Positions 29,230 through 39,310 of a DNA stretch of 64,000 nucleotides are shown here, in pieces. Both the position numbers and the translations under genes were made by a program. The notes beneath the pieces are model-generated. The model was not told the origin of the DNA and did not search any database. It worked only from the letters and a program-made list of their open reading frames with translations. The stretch spans positions 434,001 through 498,000 of the forward strand of contig NZ_BSYJ01000003.1 in the NCBI RefSeq assembly GCF_030270605.1. Direction: 5' to 3'. Numbering within the stretch: position 1 is the stretch's first letter; each line of letters begins with the position of its first letter. Origin of the DNA: Biformimicrobium ophioploci (GTDB taxonomy: Bacteria; Pseudomonadota; Gammaproteobacteria; Pseudomonadales; Cellvibrionaceae).

Positions 29230-30486
29230 TTACCACTGTAGTGCGCCACCGGTCTGGTATTCGATAACACGGGTTTCGAAAAAGTTCTTTTCCTTGCGCA
29301 GATCCATGATCTCGGACATCCAGGGAAACGGATTCTGGGCGCCGGGGAATTGCTCTTTCAGGCCAAGCTGGACGAGTCGGCGGTTCGCAATGAAGTTCAG
29401 GTATTCCTCCATCATCTGTGCGTTCATACCGAGCACTCCGTGGGGCATGGTGTCCCGGGCATAGGCAACTTCCAGCTCCATACCTTCGAGAATCATCTGG
29501 GTGACCTCGGCCTGGAAGGCATCGGTCCACAGGTGCGGGTTTTCCAGCTTGATCTGGTTGATGACGTCGATGCCGAAATTCAGGTGCATGGATTCGTCGC
29601 GCAGGATGTATTGGAATTGCTCGGCGACACCGGTCATTTTATTGCGTCGGCCCATGGAAAGAATCTGGGTAAAGCCGCAATAGAAGAAAATACCCTCCGT
29701 CACGGCGTAGAACGCGATCAGGTTACGCAGCAGTTCCTGATCCGACTCGGTTGTACCGGTGCGGAAATTCGGGTTGCTGATTGCTGCTGTGTGGGAAAGG
29801 CTCCACGAGGCTTTCTTCGCAACAGCGGGTATTTCACGGTACATATTGAAAACTTCGCCCTCATCCATGCCCAGCGACTCGACACAGTATTGATAGGCAT
29901 GGGTGTGGATGGCCTCTTCAAAGGACTGGCGCAATAGATACTGTCGGCATTCCGGATTGGTGATATGGCGGTAAATGGCCAGCACCAGGTTGTTGGCCAC
30001 CAGGGAATCTGCGGTGGAGAAATAACCGAGCGAGTACTCGACGATGCGGCGCTCATCGGCGGAAAGACCCTCGGGGTCCTTCCACATGGAGATGTCCTTG
30101 GTCATGTTGACCTCTTGTGGCATCCAGTGGTTTGCGCAGCCATCGAGGTACTTTTGCCAGGCCCAGTCGTACTTGAACGGTACCAGCTGATTCAGGTCCG
30201 CCCGGCAGTTGATGATCCGTTTTTCATCCACCTGCACGCGGGCTGCACCCATTTCCAGCTCTTCCAGCCCGGGTGCGCTGTCGATACTGGCAACTGCGCT
30301 GCGCGCAGCTTCAATCGCGCTGCCTGCCGGCTTCTGGTCCGCCGTCGGCGCCGAGGCAGGGGACTGTGCGCTGTAGGTGGCTACAGGCTCCTGCACGGCC
30401 GGCGCCGGTTGCGGTTCTGGCGCGGGCTGCGGATGGGTTTTGCCCTTGTTCGGTTCTGTTTGGTTGTAGTCGTCCCAGCTCAACAT
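29230..30486 (-). CDS. nrdB: Ribonucleotide reductase class Ia, beta subunit
   Basis: 418 residues from MLSWDDYN. The di-iron carboxylate fold holds metal ligands in STADSL (Asp), [10 protein letters not shown] (Glu, His) and [10 protein letters not shown] (Glu, His). The radical tyrosine is the Tyr four residues after that first His, so this is a standard tyrosyl-radical enzyme. It supplies the radical for nucleoside diphosphate reduction by NrdA. Residues 15-60 are a Pro/Ala/Gln-rich linker, an extension not seen in short NrdB proteins. It lies 134 bases downstream of nrdA on the same strand. Confidence 0.95.
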   Translation of the reverse strand: MLSWDDYNQTEPNKGKTHPQPAPEPQPAPAVQEPVATYSAQSPASAPTADQKPAGSAIEAARSAVASIDSAPGLEELEMGAARVQVDEKRIINCRADLNQLVPFKYDWAWQKYLDGCANHWMPQEVNMTKDISMWKDPEGLSADERRIVEYSLGYFSTADSLVANNLVLAIYRHITNPECRQYLLRQSFEEAIHTHAYQYCVESLGMDEGEVFNMYREIPAVAKKASWSLSHTAAISNPNFRTGTTESDQELLRNLIAFYAVTEGIFFYCGFTQILSMGRRNKMTGVAEQFQYILRDESMHLNFGIDVINQIKLENPHLWTDAFQAEVTQMILEGMELEVAYARDTMPHGVLGMNAQMMEEYLNFIANRRLVQLGLKEQFPGAQNPFPWMSEIMDLRKEKNFFETRVIEYQTGGALQW

Positions 30487-30620
30487 GTTCTGAATCCTGG
30501 TCTTGTTATTGATTACCGCTCCGGCCCTTTGGCATTCCCCCTGGAAACTGATTGCCGCCGGGCCGTCACGTACTGCGCGGATGCTTCGCATCCGCTTGCT
30601 CTCCCCCGAGCTTGAAAACT

Positions 30621-33491
30621 CTACTGGCAGGCCTCGCAGTCCGGGTCGTCGAGGCTGCAGGCCTGGGGCACCGCAGCGGGGCCGGCCTGTGTCGCACTGC
30701 CATTGGCGCTGACAGCATTCAGTGCGCCAGTGTCGATGGTGGACTTTTCAGTTGTGGTGGCCGCCAGCGCACGCAGGTAGTAAGTGGTCTTGAGGCCCCG
30801 GTACCACGCCATGCGATAAGTCAGGTCGAGCTTGCGACCATCGGCCCCGGCGATGTAGAGGTTCAGGGATTGGGCCTGGTCGAGCCACTTCTGGCGCCGA
30901 CTGGCGGCATCGACGATCCAGCGCGGCTCCACTTCAAATGCGGTGGCATATTTGGCCTTCAGTGCATCCGGAATGCGATCGATTTTCTGGACCGAGCCCT
31001 CGTAGTACTTGAGGTCGTTGACCATCACCTGGTCCCACAACCCCAGCGCTTTCAGCTCGTGCACCAGGAATGGGTTGACCACGGTGAACTCGCCGGACAG
31101 GTTAGATTTTACGTACAGGTTCTGGTAAGTCGGCTCGATGGACTGGGATACCCCGGTGATATTGGCGATTGTTGCCGTGGGCGCAATCGCCATCACATTG
31201 GAATTCCGCATGCCGTTGTCGCGTACCCTGTCGCGCAGGGAGTCCCAATCGAGCGTCTGGCTGCGGTCCTGGTCGATATACTGGTGTCCGCGGTGTTCCG
31301 CCAGCAGTTCAATTGAATCGATGGGCAGGATGCCCTTGCTCCACAGCGAGCCTTCAAACGAGGAGTAGCTGCCGCGTTCCCCGGCCAGTGCGGAGGAAGC
31401 CTCGATCGCATAGTAGCTGATGGCTTCCATGGAGCGGTCTGCAAACTCCACGGCCTGATTGTTGGAGTAGGCGATGTCCATCTTGTACAGCGCATCCTGG
31501 AACCCCATCAGTCCCAGTCCGACCGGGCGATGACGTAAATTGGACTGGCGCGCGGTATCGACGGAGTAGTAATTGATGTCGATGACATTATCCAGCATAC
31601 GCACCGCAGTGGTGACGGTAGTGCGCAGCTTGTCGAGGTCCAGCTCGCCTTCCGCGACGTGTTGCGCGAGGTTTACAGAGCCGAGGTTGCACACGGCGAT
31701 CTCATCACCGGCGCGGGTGTTGAGTGTGATCTCCGTACACAGGTTGGATGAATGTATGACTCCGGCGTGCTGTTGCGGGCTACGCAGGTTGCAGCTGTCC
31801 TTGAAAGTAATCCAGGGATGGCCGGTTTCGAACAGCATACCTAGCATCCTGCGCCAGAGGTCTGCGGCGCGGACTTTTTTGTGGAGCTTGAGTTTTCCTG
31901 CCGCTGCGAGCTGCTCGTACTGCGTATATTTCTCCTCGAATTCTGTACCGAACAGGTCATGCAACTCAGGCACATCGCTGGGTGAGAACAGGGTCCACTC
32001 GGCATCCTCGAAAACCCGCTTCATAAACAGGTCTGGTACCCAGTTGGCGGTATTCATGTCATGGGTGCGGCGACGATCGTCACCGGTGTTCTTGCGCAGC
32101 TCCAGGAATTCCTCGATATCGAGATGCCAGGTTTCCAGGTATGCACAAACTGCACCCTTGCGTTTGCCGCCCTGATTGACCGCGACGGCGGTATCGTTGG
32201 CGACCTTGAGGAACGGGACCACGCCCTGGGACTTGCCGTTGGTGCCCTTGATATAGGCGCCGAGGGCACGCACCGGGGTCCAGTCGTTACCCAGGCCGCC
32301 TGCCCACTTGGACAGCATGGCGTTATCCTGCATCGCGCCATAAATGCCGTGCAGGTTGTCGGGAATGCTGGTGAGGTAGCAGGAGGATAATTGCGGCCGC
32401 AGTGTGCCGGCATTGAACAGGGTAGGGGTGGAGCTCATGTAATCAAATGAGCTCAGCAGATTGTAGAATTCTATTGCGCGGGCGTTGATGTCGTCTTCAT
32501 TGAGGGCCAGCCCCATGGCCACCCGCATGAAAAAAATTTGTGGCAATTCGATGCGGGTGTCATTGTCGTGCAGGAAGTAGCGGTCGTACAGGGTCTGCAG
32601 GCCGAGGTAGGTAAACTGGGCATCGCGTTCCGCGTCCAGCGCCTCGCCGAGCCTTTCGATATCAAACTGGGCAAGTGCCGGGTCCAGCAGTTCCAGCGCG
32701 ATGCCTTTCTCAATGTAGGCCGGAAGCGCCTCCGCATAGCGGGACTTCATTTCCGCCGCGGTCGCTGTCTCCGCGACTTCGAGGTAAGTGAGCGCTTCTG
32801 CACGGAGCTTGTCGAGTAGCAGGCGCGCTGTCGCGAAAGTGTAATCCGGCTCCTTCTCCACCAGCGTGCGTGCGGTGATCACCAGTGCGGTATTGATGTC
32901 ATCCGGGCTGACGCCGTCGTACAGGTTTTTCAGGGCCTCCTCGCGAATGAGGGCGCCGTCCACGTCGCGCAGGCCGGCGCAAGCCTCATCGATGATGACC
33001 TGCAAGCGCGCCATGTCCAGTGGTTCAAGGCTGCCATCGGACTTCTTGACCCGGATGGACGGGTGGGGCTCTACCGGGGCCTGGCTCTGGGCACGCAGTC
33101 GCGCGTGTTCTTCACGATAGAGTACATAGTCCCGGGCTACCTTGTGCTCACCGCCGCGCATCAGCGCCAGCTCCACCTGGTCCTGGATTTCCTCGATATG
33201 GATGGTGCCGCCGGATGGCATGCGGCGATGGAAGGTTGCACTGATCTGCTCAACCAGCTGCTGCACTGTCTCGTGAATGCGGCTGGAAGCGGCTGCAGTG
33301 CCTCCTTCCACGGCAAGGAAGGCCTTCGTCATGGCCACTGCAATTTTGCTGTCGTCGTAGGAGACCAGGGTGCCGTTGCGCTTGATGACGCGAATCTGGC
33401 CCGGAGCGGTGGCGGTGAGGCTGGTATGTGGTGCTTCGCCCGCTGCTGTCGGGACGTTCGACGGGCTGTGGCGCTCGGTTTCAGTGCGCAT
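30621..33491 (-). CDS. nrdA: Ribonucleotide reductase class Ia, alpha subunit
   Basis: 956 residues from the ATG with GGAGA upstream; the longer frame to 33704 runs through the control region and is rejected. Residues about 30-130 form an ATP-cone domain ([15 protein letters not shown]) for dATP feedback. The ten-stranded barrel includes [11 protein letters not shown] (first redox Cys) and the NLCTEI and CNLGSVNL active-site segments. The C-terminus ends [12 protein letters not shown], with the shuttle cysteines. It makes deoxynucleotides for DNA replication and forms an operon with nrdB. Confidence 0.96.
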   Translation of the reverse strand: MRTETERHSPSNVPTAAGEAPHTSLTATAPGQIRVIKRNGTLVSYDDSKIAVAMTKAFLAVEGGTAAASSRIHETVQQLVEQISATFHRRMPSGGTIHIEEIQDQVELALMRGGEHKVARDYVLYREEHARLRAQSQAPVEPHPSIRVKKSDGSLEPLDMARLQVIIDEACAGLRDVDGALIREEALKNLYDGVSPDDINTALVITARTLVEKEPDYTFATARLLLDKLRAEALTYLEVAETATAAEMKSRYAEALPAYIEKGIALELLDPALAQFDIERLGEALDAERDAQFTYLGLQTLYDRYFLHDNDTRIELPQIFFMRVAMGLALNEDDINARAIEFYNLLSSFDYMSSTPTLFNAGTLRPQLSSCYLTSIPDNLHGIYGAMQDNAMLSKWAGGLGNDWTPVRALGAYIKGTNGKSQGVVPFLKVANDTAVAVNQGGKRKGAVCAYLETWHLDIEEFLELRKNTGDDRRRTHDMNTANWVPDLFMKRVFEDAEWTLFSPSDVPELHDLFGTEFEEKYTQYEQLAAAGKLKLHKKVRAADLWRRMLGMLFETGHPWITFKDSCNLRSPQQHAGVIHSSNLCTEITLNTRAGDEIAVCNLGSVNLAQHVAEGELDLDKLRTTVTTAVRMLDNVIDINYYSVDTARQSNLRHRPVGLGLMGFQDALYKMDIAYSNNQAVEFADRSMEAISYYAIEASSALAGERGSYSSFEGSLWSKGILPIDSIELLAEHRGHQYIDQDRSQTLDWDSLRDRVRDNGMRNSNVMAIAPTATIANITGVSQSIEPTYQNLYVKSNLSGEFTVVNPFLVHELKALGLWDQVMVNDLKYYEGSVQKIDRIPDALKAKYATAFEVEPRWIVDAASRRQKWLDQAQSLNLYIAGADGRKLDLTYRMAWYRGLKTTYYLRALAATTTEKSTIDTGALNAVSANGSATQAGPAAVPQACSLDDPDCEACQ

Positions 33492-33665
33492 GAAAATCTC
33501 CGCAATTCTTATTGTGTTGGTGTACCACCGCAGTGGTGCTTCCTGCTCGCTGGCGCTCGGGCCAGTCGTGTCGGGCGGGTGGCCCTGGTGGCCGGCGAGC
33601 CCTTCTGCCGCATTCCCGGCGGCACGGAATCTGGTTGTTAAACCGGGTACTTCAGGGTGTGCACG

Positions 33666-33717
33666 CCCACCATGAATTGTGGGTGTGACAGGTCGAAACC
33701 CCAATATGTTGGGGTTT
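33666..33717 (-). promoter_or_regulatory. NrdR box pair upstream of nrdA
   Basis: Two palindromes, 33666-33683 (CCCACCATGAATTGTGGG) and 33696-33717 (a perfect-armed AAACCCCAA....TTGGGGTTT with core CAATATGTTG). Each matches 11 of 16 positions of the NrdR consensus. Their centres are 32 bp apart, three helical turns, the spacing NrdR sites require. They lie downstream of the predicted promoter, fitting repression by ATP/dATP-loaded NrdR. Confidence 0.65.
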
Positions 33718-33734
33718 GTTGTGGTGCGGGAAAC

Positions 33735-33763
33735 AAGATAATGCGGTCAGGTGACCATTTCAA
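33735..33763 (-). promoter_or_regulatory. Candidate sigma-70 promoter of nrdAB
   Basis: Minus strand TTGAAA (33758-33763), a 17-bp spacer and TATCTT (33735-33740). Predicted start near 33727, leaving a leader of about 235 bases. Confidence 0.5.
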
Positions 33764-33785
33764 TACGAAGAAACTATGGGTAGCT

Positions 33786-33805
33786 TGTGGATAAAATGTG
33801 GGTAA
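33786..33805 (-). promoter_or_regulatory. Two DnaA boxes upstream of the nrdA promoter
   Basis: A perfect DnaA box TTATCCACA (minus strand, 33786-33794) and a one-mismatch box TTACCCACA (33797-33805) lie in the same orientation with an 11-bp period. They sit about 23-42 bp upstream of the -35 element. nrdAB is DnaA-controlled in E. coli. Confidence 0.6.
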
Positions 33806-33997
33806 TCGCGCAGGTCAGTGAGCGCTTTCGCGACACCCCGCGGTAACGCTGAGGTTTGCGTTAAATGGTACGAACGTGGCGCAGTTATATTTTTTTTTAA
33901 TAAAAGCGATTCGATTATATCGGCATGGAATAGAAGCCCGGAGGTGGGCCAAAATTCGCGCGAAGTGGTACCCCGGTTGCCCGGTCTGGGTGATTTG
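33806..33997. other. Gap between the nrdA control region and the ABC gene
   Basis: About 190 bp including an unbroken T-run at 33890-33898. No gene supported. Confidence 0.35.
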
Positions 33998-35074
33998 TCA
34001 GGACTGCCGCTTGAAAGCGATAAAGTGATCGGCCTCTACGCGGATGCCGACCCGATCACCAATCCGATAATCGCGGTGGCTGCTGAATGCCGCCTGGACG
34101 CGGCTGCCGGTGGGTAGTGCCAGCGTGTAGAGGGTAGAGGTGCCGGCAAACACCTTGTGCTCGACCGTGCCCTGGTAGGGGCTGTCCTCGCTGGGGACTA
34201 TGTCGTCCGGGCGCAACAGCACTTCTACCGGTGCGTCCGGCAGCCAGTCGTAACAGCGATTGCCGGAGAGCGTACCCAGCTCGGTGGTCACGCTGTTGGT
34301 GTCCAGCGCGTGGCCGGGCAGGAACGCGCCCTTGCCAACAAAGTCGGCGACAAAGCGATTGGCGGGTTCATGGTAAAGGTTGAACGGGGTATCCCACTGT
34401 TGCAGGCGTCCCTCCGACATGACGCCGATGCGGTCGGCGAAGGCAAAGGCCTCCTCCTGGTCATGGGTAACCATGATGGCATTGACCTGCTGCTCTTGCA
34501 GTATCTCGCGGATTTCCAGAGTCAGGTCGCGGCGCAGGTCCACATCCAGGCTGGAGAACGGCTCATCCATTAAAAGCAGGCGAGGCTTGCGGGCCAGCGC
34601 ACGCGCGAGCGCGACACGCTGTTGCTGGCCGCCTGACAGTTCATCCGGGAAGCGCTTGCCGAAACCCTGCAGACGCGTGAGCACCAGCAGCTCGTCGACG
34701 CGCCTGTGCTGTTCGGAATTGCTGAGGTGGTTGATACCGAAGCGGATATTGTCTTCCACCGACAGGTGCGGAAACAGTGCATAGTCCTGGAACACCATGC
34801 CCATTTCACGTCGCTCGGGGGCAACCGTGCTGCCGGGGCCGGAGAGCAACTGGCCGGAAAGGTAGATATTGCCGGACGATACCGGCTGGAACCCGGCTAT
34901 CGCCCGCAGGGTAGTAGTTTTGCCACAGCCGCTGGGGCCGAGCAGGCATGCGATATCCGCGCCGTCCAGGTTGAAGCCCAGCTCGTCAACAACCAGGTCG
35001 TCCCCATGCCGGCACGACAGGTTTTCGACCTTGAGCAGCGGCTGGTCGGGCAGCGGAACATCGTGCGCGTGCAA
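33998..35074 (-). CDS. ABC transporter ATPase, FbpC/PotA type with TOBE domain
   Basis: 358 residues. Walker A GPSGCGKTT, signature LSGGQQQR, Walker B LLLMDEP and switch VTHDQEEA are intact. A C-terminal TOBE-like regulatory domain follows (about residues 240-355). It resembles ATPases for Fe(III), spermidine or other small solutes. No permease or binding-protein gene is near, so it must work with components encoded elsewhere. The TTG start comes 1 base after the argF stop codon, which suggests translational coupling to argF. Confidence 0.85.
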   Translation of the reverse strand: MHAHDVPLPDQPLLKVENLSCRHGDDLVVDELGFNLDGADIACLLGPSGCGKTTTLRAIAGFQPVSSGNIYLSGQLLSGPGSTVAPERREMGMVFQDYALFPHLSVEDNIRFGINHLSNSEQHRRVDELLVLTRLQGFGKRFPDELSGGQQQRVALARALARKPRLLLMDEPFSSLDVDLRRDLTLEIREILQEQQVNAIMVTHDQEEAFAFADRIGVMSEGRLQQWDTPFNLYHEPANRFVADFVGKGAFLPGHALDTNSVTTELGTLSGNRCYDWLPDAPVEVLLRPDDIVPSEDSPYQGTVEHKVFAGTSTLYTLALPTGSRVQAAFSSHRDYRIGDRVGIRVEADHFIAFKRQS

Positions 35075-35075
35075 G

Positions 35076-35987
35076 TCAGTGGCTCTCCAGCAGGAATTCC
35101 ATCAGGGCTTTCTGGGCGTGCAGGCGATTTTCCGCCTCGTCCCAGACCACGGAGATGCTTTCGTCCTCGAGCAGTTCGCTGCTGACTTCCTCATCGCGAT
35201 GCGCCGGCAGGCAATGCATGAAAATCGCATCCTTGTTGGCGTGCGCCATCAGGGGGTGGTCCACCAGGTAGCCCTTGAACGCTTTTTCGCGTTCCTTCTG
35301 CTCGGTTTCCTGACCCATGGAGGCCCATACGTCGGTCGCGACCCAGTCGGTACCGCTGACCGCGTCCTTCGGGTTGCGGAAAATCTTGACGCGATCACCG
35401 GCGGCGGCGAGGACGTCCTCGTCCGGCTCATACCCCTCGGGGCAGGCGATATGCAGGGTAAAGTCGCACATGCGTGCGGCATTGATATAGGAGTTACACA
35501 TATTGTTGCCGTCACCAACCCAGGCAACCACCTTGCCCCTGGGGCTGCCACGATGCTCCTGATAGGTCATGATATCCGCGAGCAGCTGGCATGGGTGGAA
35601 GGTGTCCGTCAGTGCATTGATCACCGGGACCTGGCTGTGCGCGGCAAAGCGCTCGACCACGTTGTGGCCGAAGGTGCGGATCATCACGATGTCCACCATG
35701 CGTGAAATCACGCGCGCACTGTCTTCGATTGGCTCGCCGCGACCGAGTTGCGTATCGCGCGGGGACAGGAACAGGGAGCTGCCCCCCAGTTGCGCCATAC
35801 CTGCCTCGAAGGAAACGCGGGTGCGGGTGGAGGACTTTTCGAAAATCATGCCGAGCACCTTGTTGCGGAAGGGCTCGCCGGCGCCTCCCTGGCGGTGCAG
35901 CGCTTTCATTTCGATGGCTCTGTCGACGATAGCCTGCAGCTCTTCCGGGCTCAGGTCCGTCAGCGTGAGAAAATGTCTGATTGCCAT
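35076..35987 (-). CDS. argF: Ornithine carbamoyltransferase
   Basis: 303 residues, full length. It makes citrulline from ornithine and carbamoyl phosphate. The STRTR carbamoyl-phosphate loop, HPCQ and HCLPA motifs are all present. A GGGAGGA ribosome site precedes the ATG. It follows argD by 39 bases on the same strand, so two arginine steps are co-transcribed. Confidence 0.96.
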   Translation of the reverse strand: MAIRHFLTLTDLSPEELQAIVDRAIEMKALHRQGGAGEPFRNKVLGMIFEKSSTRTRVSFEAGMAQLGGSSLFLSPRDTQLGRGEPIEDSARVISRMVDIVMIRTFGHNVVERFAAHSQVPVINALTDTFHPCQLLADIMTYQEHRGSPRGKVVAWVGDGNNMCNSYINAARMCDFTLHIACPEGYEPDEDVLAAAGDRVKIFRNPKDAVSGTDWVATDVWASMGQETEQKEREKAFKGYLVDHPLMAHANKDAIFMHCLPAHRDEEVSSELLEDESISVVWDEAENRLHAQKALMEFLLESH

Positions 35988-36026
35988 CGTTGTTATTCCT
36001 CCCTTCCTGGTGTTACTTCGTGCAAT

Positions 36027-37211
36027 TCAATTTGTTTCTTCTGCAAATGCTACTACCAGCTCCGCAACGGTGCTGGTGATAAACTCACAATCTTGTTCCT
36101 TGAGTGTCAGCGGCGGCAGCAAGCGGATGACGTTGCCCGCGGTGACATTCAGCAGCAGGCCGCGCTCCCTGGCGCGGTCCACGAGTTCGGGGCAGGGCGT
36201 TGTGAGCTCGATGCCGATCATCAGGCCCTTGCCGCGCACTTCCACGAATGCAGGGTTATCTACCAGTTTCTCGCGCAGCTTTTCTGCCAGCAGCGCGCCC
36301 ATCTTTTCTGCATTCTCGATCAGCACTTCGGATTCGATGGTATCCAGCACTGCGAGCCCTGCTGAGCAGGCAAGTGGGTTACCGCCGTAGGTGGACCCAT
36401 GGCTACCCGGGCCGAACAGGGCAGCCGCCTGCCCGCGTGCCAGGCAGGCGCCGATGGGGACGCCGTTGCCAAGGCCTTTCGCGGTGGTCACTACGTCCGG
36501 GAGTATATTGCTGTGCTGGTAAGCAAAGTAGCGCCCGGTGCGGCCGTTGCCGGTCTGCACTTCGTCCAGCATCATCAGCCAGCCGCTCTGGTCGCAAACC
36601 TGGCGCACGGATTCGATATAGCCCGGATCGGGAACACCGATTCCGCCTTCTCCCTGAATAGGCTCCAGTAGGATAGCGACAATATCTTCATGCTCTGCAG
36701 CGAGCTTTTCCAGCGCCGCGACATCGTTGAAGGGCGCGCGAATGAAGTTTTCCGGCAGCGCGCCGAAACCGTCCCGAACCTTGGCATTGGCGGTCGCGGT
36801 CAGGGTTGCAAAAGTGCGCCCGTGAAAGGCGCCCTCCATCACCACGATCCGGGGCAGGGCCAGCCCACGGTTGTGGCCGTGGCGCAGTGCGAGCTTGATC
36901 GCTGCCTCATTGGCTTCCGCGCCGGAGTTGGAAAAAAACGTGTTGTCCATGCCGCTGATTGCGGACAGGCGCTCGGCCAGCGCCTTTTGCGCCGGTATCA
37001 GGTACAGGTTGGAGGTGTGCAGCAGGGTTTTGGCCTGCTCTGCAACTGCGGCAGCGACTGCGGGGTGGCAGTGGCCAAGGCCGCATACGCCGATGCCCGA
37101 GATGCCGTCAAAATAGCGCTGGTCACGGTCGTCCCAGACGTAGTGACCTTTGCCGCGCACAAGAGTGAGTTTGCGCTCACCATAGGTGTTCATCAGTGCG
37201 GTTCCGGGCAT
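36027..37211 (-). CDS. argD: Acetylornithine aminotransferase
   Basis: 394 residues of class III PLP aminotransferase. FFSNSGAEANEAAIK and the DEVQTGNGRTG segment are present, and the PLP lysine lies in TTAKGLGNGVPIG. It converts N-acetylglutamate semialdehyde to acetylornithine and may also serve as succinyldiaminopimelate aminotransferase. AAGGAG lies 5-6 bases before the ATG. First gene of argD-argF; no clear ArgR box was found in the 269 bases upstream. Confidence 0.94.
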   Translation of the reverse strand: MPGTALMNTYGERKLTLVRGKGHYVWDDRDQRYFDGISGIGVCGLGHCHPAVAAAVAEQAKTLLHTSNLYLIPAQKALAERLSAISGMDNTFFSNSGAEANEAAIKLALRHGHNRGLALPRIVVMEGAFHGRTFATLTATANAKVRDGFGALPENFIRAPFNDVAALEKLAAEHEDIVAILLEPIQGEGGIGVPDPGYIESVRQVCDQSGWLMMLDEVQTGNGRTGRYFAYQHSNILPDVVTTAKGLGNGVPIGACLARGQAAALFGPGSHGSTYGGNPLACSAGLAVLDTIESEVLIENAEKMGALLAEKLREKLVDNPAFVEVRGKGLMIGIELTTPCPELVDRARERGLLLNVTAGNVIRLLPPLTLKEQDCEFITSTVAELVVAFAEETN

Positions 37212-37480
37212 TACATCTCCTTGTGACTAGTACTACCGTTGGCTCTGGACGGGGCAGCCATACTAGCAGGCGCGCCGGTCGGAGTGCCATAGACAAGGTG
37301 GCGAATATCGGCCATATACCCCTTAATTACGGCAATCGGCGCAGTTCCATTGGGTGAGGCAGGGGTGCGCAGACCCGCCAGCCGCATGGGGCAGGGTGGG
37401 TAGGGGCGGAAAATTGCAATGGAATGGAGTAGAATGCCCGCCGCTATTCCATTATCCACGTGAGGCGGTAAGCAAAAGCC

Positions 37481-37822
37481 ATGGCAATCATCGATACCAT
37501 CAAGCAGCAGATTTCCGAAAACCCGATCCTGATTTACATGAAGGGTTCACCCAACGCGCCGCAGTGTGGTTTTTCCATGCGCGCTTCTCAGGCGCTGATG
37601 CAGTGCGGACAGCGTTTTGCCTACGTAGATATCCTGTCCAACCCGGAGATCCGTGCGGAGCTGCCGAAGTATGCGAACTGGCCGACTTTTCCGCAGCTGT
37701 GGGTAAACGGTGAGCTGGTAGGTGGCTGCGACATCGTTATCGAGATGTTCGAAAGTGGCGAACTGAAGACGCTGATCGATGAAGCGGCAGCGCAGAGCGG
37801 TGAGGAAGCCAAGGGCGAGTAA
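37481..37822 (+). CDS. grxD: Monothiol glutaredoxin, Grx4 family
   Basis: 113 residues with the C29-G-F-S active site and the WPTFPQLWVNGELVGG glutathione-binding region. Family members bridge a [2Fe-2S] cluster between two subunits and partner with BolA in iron-sulfur delivery. An inverted repeat AATGGAAT/ATTCCATT (37418-37453) lies just upstream. Its neighbours on the other strand are bfr and bfd, so this is an iron-handling neighbourhood. Confidence 0.94.
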   Translation: MAIIDTIKQQISENPILIYMKGSPNAPQCGFSMRASQALMQCGQRFAYVDILSNPEIRAELPKYANWPTFPQLWVNGELVGGCDIVIEMFESGELKTLIDEAAAQSGEEAKGE

Positions 37823-37841
37823 TCGTTACGGTATTCACAAT

Positions 37842-37869
37842 AAAAAAGGCCCCGACGGGGCCTTTTTTT
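37842..37869. terminator. Bidirectional terminator between grxD and bfr
   Basis: Six A residues, GGCCCC-GAC-GGGGCC, then seven T residues, between convergent stop codons. Confidence 0.9.
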
Positions 37870-37908
37870 GTGCCTGGCTTTTGTACCTGGCGCCATCATT
37901 GCAGGGGG

Positions 37909-38394
37909 TTAGCCCTCTTCTGACGCTGACTCCATCTGTGTCTGCAGGTAGTTCTGGATGCCAACCTTGTCGATCAGGCTGAGCTGGGTTTCCAGCCAGT
38001 CCACATGCTCTTCCTCAGACTCGAGGATCTTTTCCAGTAGTTCTCGGCTGCCGTAGTCCCGCACTGATTCACAGTAGGCGATACCTTCTTTCAGGTCCGG
38101 GATGGCCTGCTGTTCCAGTTTCAGGTCGCAAGCCAGCATCTCCTGGGTGTTCTCGCCGATCAACAGCTTGCCCAAGTGTTGCAGGTTGGGGATGCCCTCG
38201 AGGAACAGGATGCGCTCTATCAGCCAGTCGGCGTGCTTCATCTCATCGATGGACTCGTGGTACTCCTTGTCCGCCAGCTCCTTCAGGCCCCAGTCCTTGA
38301 ACATGCGAGAGTGCAGGAAGTACTGGTTGATGGCGATCAGCTCATTGCCCAGCGCCTTGTTGAGATGCTCGATTACTTTCGGGTCGCCCTTCAT
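37909..38394 (-). CDS. bfr: Bacterioferritin
   Basis: 161 residues. Ferroxidase ligands E18, E51 and H54 and the later EEEH are present, and the haem-binding methionine is M52, so this is a true haem bacterioferritin and not a plain ferritin. It stores iron in a 24-mer. GGAGCC lies upstream of the ATG. The partner ferredoxin gene bfd lies 348 bases upstream on the same strand. Confidence 0.95.
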   Translation of the reverse strand: MKGDPKVIEHLNKALGNELIAINQYFLHSRMFKDWGLKELADKEYHESIDEMKHADWLIERILFLEGIPNLQHLGKLLIGENTQEMLACDLKLEQQAIPDLKEGIAYCESVRDYGSRELLEKILESEEEHVDWLETQLSLIDKVGIQNYLQTQMESASEEG

Positions 38395-38742
38395 ATAACT
38401 GGCTCCATGTCATTCTTCTTTGGTTTGTCCGGTGATCAGTACTGAGAGGTGTTAACGCACCAATCCGATGACCGAAAAGTTCAGCTAGTGTGAAACCGCA
38501 ACACCGCCAAGTCAAGTGTAGGGCCGTTGCTGGCAGATTCCGCTAAGCTATTGATTTTATTGGGAAAAGAGATTGCTGTTGCGAATCATTTGAATTCTGG
38601 TTTGGCTGGAGGCGCTGTCATTGCGGGCGGGATGGTGCAGGGCGGATGCCCGTTGCGAAGGAGCCTTGCCGGACGGCTGGGGCTTGTCTGAGTACAGATC
38701 GGAGTACAGAGGCCTGACGGGCATCAGGCCTCGGAATACGGG
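38395..38742. other. bfr-bfd spacer
   Basis: 348 bp with the bfr promoter presumably near its left end. A perfect GAGGCCTGA/TCAGGCCTC hairpin (38709-38732) sits 11 bases past the bfd stop without a T-run. GAGTACAGA occurs twice next to it. No gene is visible. Confidence 0.45.
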
Positions 38743-38958
38743 TCAGACCGCGGAGTAGAACAGGCCCGGGTTGGCGCCAGGCTGGGTGGTGCCGCCGGCC
38801 ATGGACTCATTGATGATTTCCTGGGCCAGTTCCGCACAGCGACCGCACTGCGAAGAAACACCAAGCGCGCGACGCAGGGATTTGATGGAGGTTGCGCCAT
38901 CATAGATCGCTTCTTTGATGTGGCGGTCAGTGATGCCTTTACAGATACATACGTACAT
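38743..38958 (-). CDS. bfd: Bacterioferritin-associated ferredoxin
   Basis: 71 residues from the internal ATG (MYVCICKGITD). Cluster ligands C4, C6, C38 and C41 hold a [2Fe-2S] centre. Bfd donates electrons to bacterioferritin to release stored iron when iron is short. Two Fur boxes in its promoter agree with that role, while bfr lacks such sites. Confidence 0.93.
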   Translation of the reverse strand: MYVCICKGITDRHIKEAIYDGATSIKSLRRALGVSSQCGRCAELAQEIINESMAGGTTQPGANPGLFYSAV

Positions 38959-38972
38959 CGTTTTGCCCTGAA

Positions 38973-39031
38973 TGAAATTCATTCTCATTTAAATTTTAGG
39001 GCATGTTAGTGATAATGAGAATGAGTGTCAA
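38973..39031 (-). promoter_or_regulatory. bfd promoter with two Fur boxes
   Basis: Minus strand TTGACA (39026-39031), a 17-bp spacer and TAACAT (39003-39008). One Fur box (39010-39024, 11 of 14 positions of the 7-1-7 consensus) fills the spacer. A second (38973-38987, 12 of 14) lies between the start site and the ATG. Holo-Fur at both would shut off bfd in iron-rich cells. Confidence 0.7.
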
Positions 39032-39310
39032 TAAGCTTTAGTGGGTAATTGGTCAAAGTTTAGCCTATTGTGTCGGGGTGAATTTGGCGGCTTTTTCTGC
39101 GGCCAGCTCTGGAAATTTGTGGCTAACTTGCGCGGGCTGTTAGGCAACTGTTTCCCGCGCGCCTTAGGGCGCAACTATCGCACTTATATAGAAAATCTAT
39201 GGGACTTATGCATTCCTCTCTGTATCATAGCGTCCCACTATTTAGCATAATCATCTCATAGCTAGTGATTATAAATTAACCAAGTCTTATCTAATATTGA
39301 GGAGAAGCAC
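39032..39310. promoter_or_regulatory. Peroxiredoxin upstream region with OxyR-like half-sites
   Basis: About 280 gene-free bases. ATAG-N7-CTAT at 39227-39241 matches the OxyR tetranucleotide pair. ATAG-N5-CTAT (39188-39200) and ATAG (39258-39261) flank it but not at ideal OxyR spacing. The site is suggestive only. Confidence 0.35.

Noticed and set aside
33818-34117. 99-codon plus-strand frame upstream of the ABC ATPase end
   Set aside because: It overlaps the conserved ATPase gene in antisense, has no ribosome site and no similarity I can recognise.
37418-37453. ArgR operator upstream of argD from the AATGGAAT/ATTCCATT repeat
   Set aside because: The arms and 20-base gap do not match the ARG box form, and the site lies closer to grxD.
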